This document shows, in pieces, positions 57,276 to 64,000 of a stretch of 64,000 nt of DNA; the stretch's first letter is position 1, and the number at the start of each line of letters is the position of its first letter. The notes under the pieces were generated by a model. That model saw only the letters and a list, made by a program, of their open reading frames with translations, did no database searches and was not told the origin of the DNA. The stretch comes from Mycocentrospora acerina (Eukaryota; Ascomycota; Dothideomycetes; Pleosporales). Location of the stretch: the NCBI GenBank assembly GCA_022701365.1, contig JAKUHH010000234.1:1-64000 (forward strand), written 5' to 3'. Position numbers and translations under genes: made by a program.

Positions 57276-57315
57276 TTCATGCTTGGTGTGATTTTTTTTT
57301 AAAAGACTTTTTACA

Positions 57316-57931
57316 TCACCGCGCATCAGCCTCTTGGTAGGTCGAGTCGCGGAAACGGTCTTCACCACTAGCGGTGCTGTCGCTACTGCTGACTTCCTCC
57401 GACTCGGACGTGGTGTGGATGACGCGACTCTGTGCGTTCAAGTCGTCTCTTGTGTTGTCGACTGAATTGAGTTCCCTCAGTCCTCTCCCGCGGCCAAAGA
57501 AATCGTCAGTTTGCAGGCCACGCACATCGCCCTGAGCAACACCTTTGCTGCTCTTTAGTGTGCCGTCTGCCTTTTTCTTGCGAATGTACTCGCGGACTGG
57601 TCCCATTGCAGCGTCTCGGCATGCCTCTTTAATGTCGGAGCCGGACATGCCGGCCGAGACGCGGACGAGGTAGTCGAGGTCAAAGTTTCGGTCGTCGATT
57701 TTTGTGCCGCGGAGGATGAGGGAGAAGATGTTGTGGCGTTGGGATGCGTTGGGGAGGGCGACGGGGAATTTCTTGGGCATGCGGCGGAGGATGGCTTCGT
57801 CAATGTCCTGGATGCGGTTTGTGGCGCCGAGGATGCAGATGCGTTGGGGGGTGGTGGTTCCAGAGGATGTGGATGAGGCGAGGCCGTCCCAATGGGTCAT
57901 GAATCTGGGGAGTCATTAGCAGAGGAGTAGA

Positions 57932-57969
<38 letters not shown>

Positions 57970-58929
57970 GTTGAGGGGAGATGACTTACTCGGCCTTGAC
58001 CATGCCACTGGCCTCGTGCTCACCGCTTCTCCTCTGGCCCAGGACGGCGTCAATCTCGTCAATGAAGACGATGCTGGGCTGCAGCTTGCGTGCCAGGCTG
58101 AAGACGGCATTGACGAGCTTGTTGCTGTCGCCGTACCATTTCTCGGTGAGGGTGGAGATGTGCAGGTTGATGAAGCAGGCGCCGGATTCGTGAGCGAGGG
58201 CCTTTGCCAGCATTGTCTTGCCGCAGCCAGGGGGGCCATAGAGCAGGACGCCGCTTGGGGCGCTGAGCAGGGAGGAGCTATGCGAGTAGAGGTGTGGCAT
58301 GGTCAGGGGGTAGATGACGGACTCTTTGAGGTCTTCGATGATGGAGTCGAGGCCGCCAATGTCTGGGGCAGTCTTGTCAGATGATTGTACATGTCGAATG
58401 ATGGTGATGATGATGATGATTGTAAGTGTGCAGTAGGGATAATTATAAGTGTGCCAAGGTGTTGATGGTAAGAAGAATGAAGTGAATACTAAAAAAGATG
58501 ACAACAACCAACAAAAAACGTACCGTCAAAAGTCACGGGAATCTCCTCGGGCGCAACAACCTCCATGGCAATCGTCTGCTCGTAGGTGCTCAGGTTCAGG
58601 TCCTGGATGCGGGCGCGCGTGTATCGCGAGTCGGTGTCGTCGTCGCTGGGGTGGTCGCCATGGCTCTTGCGGCGCTTGCCGGTCAGGATGGCGTCGAGCT
58701 TGCGTGTGGCGGCCGAGGCTTTGGCGCGTGCCTCTTCCTTTTGCTGGGCGTCGGGGTCGAGGCGGGCGAGGAGGTTGCGGATGACAAAGTAGGCAATCAA
58801 TGGCTGTGGGCGGCGTCAGTTGTGGCACGGCAGCAGCGGGAGGATGTGTCGGGGCAGACGTACGGCGGCGGCGGCCATGAGAATGTCGGGCAGGTAGCCC
58901 GTCAGGCTGGTCTTCTTGTTGGACGCCAT
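57316..58929 (-). CDS. MSP1: Mitochondrial outer-membrane AAA ATPase Msp1 (ATAD1 family)
   Basis: Membrane-anchored AAA translocase that pulls mislocalised tail-anchored proteins out of the mitochondrial outer membrane and peroxisomes. 435 aa in four exons: 58929-58864, 58803-58524, 58362-57990 and 57904-57316. An N-terminal TM segment (about residues 12-37) spans intron 1. Substrate-side F-D-D-I-G-G-L-D spans intron 2. Walker A GPPGCGKT is at 158-165, pore loop K-W-Y-G-D near 190, Walker B F-I-D-E (217-218), and second-region-of-homology T-N-R-I-Q-D-I-D-E-A-I-L-R-R with the arginine fingers follows. The C-terminus is a longer Ser/Asp-rich tail than in yeast. Intron 3 carries a GT microsatellite; intron 2 is 161 nt. 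Confidence 0.94.
57935..57967. repeat. GT microsatellite inside MSP1 intron 3
   Basis: About sixteen GT units within the 85-nt intron 57989-57905, between donor and branch site of the minus-strand gene (read there as CA). Confidence 0.95.
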
Positions 58930-59250
58930 GCTGCGTCGCCTGGGGCGCGGAAGACGCGTGCGGTGGGAGAGTCCAAGTCCAAGTCCGAGTCCAGGTCGCA
59001 GGCCGAGTCTGGCGTCTGGCGTCTGGCGTCTGGCGTCTCGAGTCCATTGCCGGCCCGCCACAGCAGCGGGCATGCAGCCTCGGCCGCCGGCGTGGCCCAT
59101 GCGCATTGCTTCACAGCACAGCACAGCACAGCACAGCAATGTGCTACTGCACGGCACGGCACGGCACTGCACTGTACTGCACACCACACCACACTGCACT
59201 GCACTACACTACACCACACTGCTCCACACTGCCTTGCACGTGCACACGCA
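58930..59250. promoter_or_regulatory. Shared divergent promoter region of MSP1 and TIM21
   Basis: Only 321 bp separate the start codons of two divergent genes for mitochondrial proteins. The stretch is built of short tandem repeats: AAGTCC units (about 58969-58995), TCTGGCG units (about 59008-59036), CACAG units (59112-59138) and ACGGC/ACTGC units (59151-59220). No TATA box was seen. Co-regulation is inferred from layout only. Confidence 0.6.
59112..59220. repeat. Pentanucleotide repeats (CACAG, ACGGC, ACTGC, ACACC)
   Basis: Five CACAG units, then drifting five-base units ACGGC, ACTGC and CACAC run up to 30 bp before the TIM21 start codon. Confidence 0.85.
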
Positions 59251-60140
59251 ATGGCCGCCATATACAAGCCCACCGAAGCCATCTCGCTGCTCCGCCCCTC
59301 CTTTGCCCTCCCGCGCATCCTCCCACGACGCCCACCCCCCGTCCGCGCCGCCTTTTCCACATCCCGCCATGCGCCTGCTACCCACAGCTCGACCTCGAAT
59401 CCGACTGCCACTCCCTCGGCGCCCCCGCTGCGCAAGTCCATCACCCTGACCGGCGACACGGGGCAGGTGCGATGGTCGGATCTCTCACCGGGCGAAAAGG
59501 CTGTGCGCACCACGCAACAGAGCTTCAACATGGTCGTTGTCGTCGTGGGGATAGCAGCAACAGTAGGCCGCTCCACCCATACACCCATACACCCATACAC
59601 ATGTACACATGTACAAACACATATATATACATACATATATACACACACCCATACACATGCACACACTTATATATTCACACTTACATGCACCTACATCTAC
59701 ATGTATACTAACTTGCACAGGCTGGCGTCGCCTACGTCCTCTTCAGTGACGTCTTCAGTCCCGACTCCAAGACGGCCCACTTCAACCGCGCAACCACACG
59801 CATCCGTGACGACCCCCGCTGCCAGAAACTGCTCGGTGACGGCTCCCAGATTGCCGCTTATGGCGAGCCCTCGTTTTCTCGTCACGCCCGCAATCGCTTC
59901 ATCTCCAGCACAGAGGATACAGACAAGTGGGGCACCGATCATCTACGCTTTAGATTTTATGTTGAAGGTCCACTAGGACAGGGCGTTGTCAATGTACATT
60001 TGGTCAAAAGGCCAAGTCAGAATGAGTACGAGTATGCTGAGCTGGCCGTTGATGTCAAAGGTCATCAGAGGATTGATCTTGTAGCCGAGGAGAAGAGGGA
60101 CAAGGTTGCTCCCAAGATTTTTGGTGCTCGCTGGTGGTGA
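59251..60140 (+). CDS. TIM21: Mitochondrial import inner membrane translocase subunit Tim21
   Basis: TIM23-complex subunit that contacts the TOM complex from the intermembrane space and the respiratory chain. 243 aa in two exons, 59251-59562 and 59721-60140; the 158-nt intron is full of CCCATACA and TA/CA repeats. Residues 1-~45 are basic and Ser/Ala-rich, as in a presequence with the octapeptidyl-like R-A-A-F-S-T-S-R. S-D-L-S-P-G-E-K-A-V-R-T-T-Q-Q-S-F-N precedes the TM segment (about 93-113), which spans the intron. The Tim21 domain includes A-Y-G-E, R-N-R-F, D-H-L-R-F-R-F-Y-V-E-G and G-V-V-N-V-H-L-V, ending near F-G-A-R-W-W. Confidence 0.93.
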
Positions 60141-60214
60141 CTATACCCATTTTTATTTACTACCCTTTTTTACAATTCATTTCTTCTTCTTATTTTATAT
60201 TTGTATTTACTAGT

Positions 60215-60350
60215 GTGTGTTATATATATGAGTGTATATATAGTATATATGAATGTGTGTATATATGAGTGTGTATATATGTGAGTGTGTATATATGTGA
60301 GTGTGTATATATATGTGTGTATATGTATGTGTGTATATGTATGAGTGTAT
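60215..60350. repeat. TGTATATA-type purine-pyrimidine alternating tract
   Basis: Imperfect TATATG, TGTG and GAGTGTG units. Alternating purine-pyrimidine sequence of this kind is prone to Z-DNA or slipped structures. Confidence 0.8.
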
Positions 60351-60437
60351 ACATAAGAAGAGAAAGGAACAACAACAATCACCCAATTCTCTTCAAAACA
60401 TACACAACCCAAACAAACATACCTACATACATACATG

Positions 60438-60460
60438 ACCACCACCACCACCACCACCAA
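60438..60460. repeat. ACC trinucleotide microsatellite
   Basis: About seven ACC units in gene-free sequence. Confidence 0.9.
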
Positions 60461-60854
60461 TATTATAATCATCTGCATAATTAACCGATAAAATTCATAA
60501 AAAAAGGTCTAATAACTACACGACGCACTACACACGTATCCATAAAGACCTGGCAGGGGTGGTGGTGGTATGATGCTGCTCAGATGATTAATGAATGTTG
60601 AGTATGTTTTCTTTTTCCTTGTACATCTTTTCTTTCTTTCTTTTCGATGCAACGTCTTCTTTTGCTTTTTATATATATCTAAAAAAAATTGGACATGAAT
60701 GTGTGTGTGTGTATGTGTGTGTTTATACGAATTGGGTTTAATCGCAGACAGATGAGCAGACATGAATAAGAGTATATTCATCAGAAATAGTAACAATAGT
60801 AGTACAGTCTATTGAAGAACAAATAACTAACTAAAAAAAAATAAAAAAAAATTT

Positions 60855-62312
60855 TCAAAAAGTAGGCAGCTTGGCAATCCGTCTTGCCAACTCCAAAAGC
60901 CTCGCATCAATACTAACCATTGTCCCGGCTTTTCGAACACTTCCATTAGCCTCTGCTCGCTGGAACAATGTCTGCGCGTGCAGCACTTCCCTGCGGGCTT
61001 TGGTGAGGCGTGTAAAGAGCTCAGATGAGTCTTGTTCATTGTACAATGGAATGGAATCATCACCATCATCATCCATGCTCCAGTCCTCGTCTGGTTCGGA
61101 ATTGCCAGTAATGAGGTCACTTATCCATAGGGCGACATTACCACGAATCTGCAGTAGACTGGCTTGCTTGTCAAATGGTGGCGATGCAGTAAGATCATCC
61201 AGGCGCGAGGCAATTTCCGTGGCGTGGGCAAGCTCTGCAACTTGGATTTCGTCTTCATGGGCCCGAGTGATTATTGGATTGTCGTTGTCATCGTTGTCAT
61301 ATGAACCCATGACACTGTCAACCGACATGCTTCTAGCACGAGACTCTTGTTGCAGTCTCTGCCTTGTGCGCTTACTCTTTTCACAGACTTCAGCAATCCA
61401 CAGCGAGAACATGGCGGGGTAAAATGTCTTTGCGTCTGCTGCGTTGCGTGGGGCTTGCCGGTGGGGGTATTGGACGATGAGGCGTTCGTAGTATTCTCGT
61501 GCTAGTTCGAAACCTGCTTCCGAGTAGATGCTGGAGGGTTGACTATTGGAGGGTTGATTATTGGAAGATTGACCATTAGTGGGTTGACCATCAGAGGATT
61601 GACCACCAGAGGATTGACCACCAGAGGATTGACCACCAGTTGGTTGATTATTGGAAGATTGACCACTAGTTGGTTGATTATTAGAAGACTGATCATCATC
61701 AATAGGTCGACGACGACGAAGAAGAATCTCTGCGCCAATCCCCCAACGGTCGTGGTTGCGGACCTCGATTGGGCGGCCGCCAGACACTTCCGTCCTCAGG
61801 ATCATGCCCCATGCTCTGCCAGCGCGTTGATAGTCTCCCTCCAGCAGGCATCGATGCATGACGGTCGACAGAAGATTGAGATGAGTTAGTTTCAGAGTGG
61901 TCGACTCGCTTTGCCTGGAAGTTGAAACAGGCTTCAGGGGGCTGTTTACGGCGTACAGACGTGAAGGCGGTCCGGCAATCTCTTTTTGGATTTTCCTGGA
62001 TCCATGGTGGCCTTTGTCGGCCCTGGCTGGGGCGTGAGGAAATGGGAATGGAGGGACCTCGTATTCTTCCTGCGGCAACAGGCCTGCGACATGCAACTGG
62101 GCTAGTTTTGGCGTGGCAGACGACGGCAGCAGGTCGGGGTTGTTGTCGTGGTTGTCGTCGTCATTCTGGTCGTCGTCGTCATTTTCATCGTCGTTGTCGT
62201 CGTCGTCGTGCCCACCGCGCCGCCCGTGTTTTCTCTTTCTTGCGTACTGGCTTGCGCGCAGCGAGTGCGTCGTCTGCTGCTCGGCATGCAGCTGCGTGGC
62301 AAAGTAGTGCAT
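60855..62312 (-). CDS. RRN11: Rrn11-like RNA polymerase I transcription factor
   Basis: Single-exon model of 485 aa. The block T-H-L-N-L-L-S-T-V-M-H-R-C-L-L-E-G-D-Y-Q followed by R-A-G-R-A-W-G-M-I-L-R-T, and then W-G-I-G-A-E-I-L-L, resembles the TPR-like core of fungal Rrn11, a core-factor subunit that recruits Pol I to rDNA. An acidic N-D run near residues 35-55 and a central Q/S/G/N/P tandem-repeat insertion (about residues 207-258) are species-specific. The C-terminal helix L-L-E-L-A-R-R-I-A-K-L-P fits the family. Start at ATG 62312 is the first in frame; a short upstream exon is possible because Rrn11 proteins often begin with a few more residues. The name rests on remembered family features, so it is moderately sure. 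Confidence 0.7.
   Translation of the reverse strand: MHYFATQLHAEQQTTHSLRASQYARKRKHGRRGGHDDDDNDDENDDDDQNDDDNHDNNPDLLPSSATPKLAQLHVAGLLPQEEYEVPPFPFPHAPARADKGHHGSRKIQKEIAGPPSRLYAVNSPLKPVSTSRQSESTTLKLTHLNLLSTVMHRCLLEGDYQRAGRAWGMILRTEVSGGRPIEVRNHDRWGIGAEILLRRRRPIDDDQSSNNQPTSGQSSNNQPTGGQSSGGQSSGGQSSDGQPTNGQSSNNQPSNSQPSSIYSEAGFELAREYYERLIVQYPHRQAPRNAADAKTFYPAMFSLWIAEVCEKSKRTRQRLQQESRARSMSVDSVMGSYDNDDNDNPIITRAHEDEIQVAELAHATEIASRLDDLTASPPFDKQASLLQIRGNVALWISDLITGNSEPDEDWSMDDDGDDSIPLYNEQDSSELFTRLTKARREVLHAQTLFQRAEANGSVRKAGTMVSIDARLLELARRIAKLPTF
61540..61695. repeat. 15-bp-unit tandem repeat within the Rrn11-like coding region
   Basis: Units of 15 bp such as AGGATTGACCACCAG (exact copies near 61595-61640) and the related GGTTGATTATTGGAAGA encode repeated Q-S-S-G-G and Q-S-S-N-N pentapeptides. 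The period keeps the frame. Confidence 0.9.
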
Positions 62313-62761
62313 GCTTCTTGGTGGTATCTTGATATCCAGCTGCAGCGACAGGCACGGCCATCTACCACGGCCACTACCACGACCACGACCACCACCGCTA
62401 CAGCTACGGCTGCATGCAACTGCAGACCCGGAGCGCAGCTAGTGGCCAGCCGGCGGGGGCGCGTGATGGCGGCGGCGGTGGGTGGGCAGGTCAACGCGAC
62501 GGGGCCAGCCTCAGACGGCTTAGCGCTGGCTGGCGTGGAACGAGCCCGGGGCCATGCATCACCGGCGGGTGGGTGTCTGTTGTCCGCTGGCCACTGTGAC
62601 CGTGACCGTGACCGTGGCCGTGGCCGTGACCGTGACCGTAGCCTTGCACGCCATCCCATCGCCCACCACATGCACCACCGCCCCGGCGTGCGACCCTCGC
62701 GCTCTCCCTCCCCCCTCGACTCTTGCCGGCGCGCGCCTTCTTCGCCGGACGGCCGGACAGC
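62313..62761. other. Intergenic region between divergent Rrn11-like and RING-like genes
   Basis: About 450 bp, GC-rich, with CCACCACGACCAC-type repeats (about 62360-62400) and a GTGACC/GTGGCC hexanucleotide array (about 62590-62645). Presumed shared promoter. Confidence 0.6.
62590..62645. repeat. GTGACC/GTGGCC hexanucleotide array
   Basis: About eight six-base units, GTGACC or GTGGCC, some 120 bp upstream of the plus-strand gene. Confidence 0.9.
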
Positions 62762-64000
62762 ATGGGCAACACGACGTCCAGCACCGCCGAGCCACGCAGC
62801 CGCCGGGCCCGGCCCTCGTCATGGGCGCCCTCGCTGATGCACCGCCCGACCCAGCTGGACACGGCGATGCACCGCTCCACGCAGCTGGACGCGGACATGC
62901 ACACCCACACGCAGAGCGAGGCCGGCGACGTGCCCGCGCCGCTGGGCCCCGGGCGGCCGTCGGCGTCACAGAGGACCAACCTGTTCCGCCGCTTCTCGTC
63001 GCTGCACGGGGGGCGGCACGATGCTGGACCATCGCCGCCCACCCTCGCCCCGACATCGACATCCACATCCACATCCACATCGGCGTCTGCATTCACCCCC
63101 TCCCGCCAACCTCGCCCCCCGCGCCCACGCTCCCGCCTGATGCGGGCGCGCACCTCGCTCAGCGACTCGGTGACGGGCCTGCTGCACGGCCGCCCGTCCA
63201 TCAGCTCGCGCACCACCGAGCCCGTCCCGCCGCGCGCCGCCCGAGAGCCCCGCGACCTCGCCGGCCCCTTCCTGCCGCGCCTGCACGTGCCCGACCTCGA
63301 CATGGCCGGCGACTTTGACCGCCTCCTCAGCACCGAGCCGGGCCACGACCGCGACGACCCCCAGAGGCCGCGCCTGCTGGCCCCGTCCAGCCCGCGCCGC
63401 GAGGGCCGCCACATGTCCATGCTGCCCGCCCAGCGCCGCCTCCGCAACATGATTGCGCCCTCGCGCCGCCGCCGCTCGCTGTGGCACGACGACGACCACC
63501 TCGAGGACATGGAGCGGCTGCGGCGCGGCGAGGACCAGGCCGACGTGCTCTCGCGCCTGCTCTCGCTTGCCGCCGCCGCCACCGCCGCCTCGCTCGTCGG
63601 CGAGGACCACCAGGCGGCAACGCGCGACGGCACCTTTGACACGTTTCTCCAGTCGCTGCAGAACGGCAGCATCGCCTCGGCCCTGCGAGGCAACGACGGC
63701 AGCGACGGCGGCGACGGCACGCCGGGCGCCGCCGCGCCCCTCAACTTCTTCAGGATGTTCAGATTCGGCACCTCCGTCGCCAACACGCGCAGCAACGGCG
63801 CCTCGGACGCCCACGACGGCGACGACGACGGCGAGGGCCGGATGGTGCCCATCATCATCGTCGGCATCCGCTCCATCAACCCGGGCTCGGGCGCAGGCTC
63901 CGACGACGGCAACATCCCCCCCTTCATCGACGCCCTGTCTAGCTTTCCCACGCCCCCCACCACGTCTGGCGACTCCAACGAACACCTGGTGCAACCTCCC
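62762..64000 (+). CDS. N-myristoylated RING-type E3 ligase-like protein (partial)
   Basis: The first 413 codons of an open frame cut by the window end. M-G-N-T-T-S fits an N-myristoylation signal (Gly2, Ser/Thr at position 6). The middle is Arg/Ser-rich and disordered. The later part has L-S-R-L-L-S-L-A-A-A-A-T-A-A-S-L, then F-D-T-F-L-Q-S-L-Q-N-G, L-N-F-F-R-M-F-R-F-G and M-V-P-I-I-I-V-G-I-R-S-I, a run I associate with fungal membrane-tethered proteins whose C-terminus carries a RING finger. The RING itself is outside the window, so ligase function is inferred. Strong GC3 bias makes long antisense frames here (for example 62491-63978), which are shadows. A T-S-T-S-T-S repeat is encoded near 63058-63087. 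Confidence 0.75.
   Translation, partial: MGNTTSSTAEPRSRRARPSSWAPSLMHRPTQLDTAMHRSTQLDADMHTHTQSEAGDVPAPLGPGRPSASQRTNLFRRFSSLHGGRHDAGPSPPTLAPTSTSTSTSTSASAFTPSRQPRPPRPRSRLMRARTSLSDSVTGLLHGRPSISSRTTEPVPPRAAREPRDLAGPFLPRLHVPDLDMAGDFDRLLSTEPGHDRDDPQRPRLLAPSSPRREGRHMSMLPAQRRLRNMIAPSRRRRSLWHDDDHLEDMERLRRGEDQADVLSRLLSLAAAATAASLVGEDHQAATRDGTFDTFLQSLQNGSIASALRGNDGSDGGDGTPGAAAPLNFFRMFRFGTSVANTRSNGASDAHDGDDDGEGRMVPIIIVGIRSINPGSGAGSDDGNIPPFIDALSSFPTPPTTSGDSNEHLVQPP

Larger units (their letters stand above)
60141..60854. other. Intergenic region with TG/TA-rich microsatellites
   Basis: Gene-free region between convergent genes. It holds long TGTATATA/GAGTGTGTA tracts (about 60215-60350), an ACC tract (60438-60460) and a GTGTGTAT tract near 60700. 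Confidence 0.7.

Noticed and set aside
58498..59976. 492-codon plus-strand frame
   Set aside because: It crosses MSP1 exons in antisense, the divergent promoter repeats and the TIM21 intron; it is open only because of short repeats.
62491..63978. 495-codon minus-strand frame, and a 342-codon frame at 62966-63994
   Set aside because: Shadows of the GC3-biased plus-strand gene; composition is R/G/S/A-biased with no motifs, while the plus frame has recognisable family blocks.

Overview
The window reads as nuclear DNA of a filamentous ascomycete (Pezizomycotina, probably a Dothideomycete). Genes sit on both strands as single transcription units. Introns are short, mostly 45-85 nt, with GT(A/R)NGT donors, CTAAC/CTRAY branch sites and YAG acceptors. 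The products are typical of fungi, and the first 2 kb is an AT-rich, transposon-derived block with the base-change pattern of repeat-induced point mutation (RIP). No complete mobile element, CRISPR array or bacterial operon is present. All gene models are hand-spliced from the sequence: exon joins were chosen so that frames agree, splice sites fit and family motifs are continuous.

Layout. 1-1,973: RIP-like block holding an LTR-like unit and its decayed inverted copy inside a longer inverted repeat. 1,974-20,585: MFS transporter (-), mitochondrial Lon protease (+), a large atypical protein kinase (+), a secreted M14 carboxypeptidase (+), a probable pseudogene of a single-pass membrane protein (-), the queuine tRNA-ribosyltransferase catalytic subunit (+) and a short-chain dehydrogenase (-). 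21,933-33,693: a fungal rhodopsin-type 7-TM protein (+), a DUF4238 protein (+), a ThrE/Prm10-type exporter (-), then a DUF4863 (hydroxylaminobenzoate-lyase-like) enzyme and a monocarboxylate-type MFS carrier, both on the minus strand. 34,260-41,893: ORC4 (+), a secreted GDSL esterase (+), a Ser-rich single-pass membrane protein (-) and a holo-ACP synthase (-). 42,060-49,021: tRNA-Ser(AGA) (-), a stand-alone Copia-Gag-like protein (+), aspartate aminotransferase with a GC-AG intron (-) and the ER t-SNARE Ufe1 (-). 50,010-64,000: a small cysteine-rich secreted protein (+), an ABCC-type transporter (+), a degenerate ~21-bp minisatellite, the divergent mitochondrial pair MSP1 (-)/TIM21 (+), an Rrn11-like Pol I factor (-) and a truncated N-myristoylated RING-ligase-like gene (+).

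How genes relate. Four products serve mitochondria: Lon (matrix proteolysis), Msp1 (outer-membrane extraction of mislocalised tail-anchored proteins), Tim21 (TIM23 import) and probably the AcpS-type transferase. Msp1 and Tim21 share a 321-bp intergenic region. The DUF4863 enzyme and its MFS neighbour could form a small uptake/detoxification pair. The secreted peptidase, esterase and cysteine-rich protein are surface or secretome functions scattered singly. The strongest unusual signals are the inverted LTR pair with one-sided decay, the intron-free Gag-like gene with no pol, the candidate effector, the 21-bp minisatellite and the GC-AG intron.
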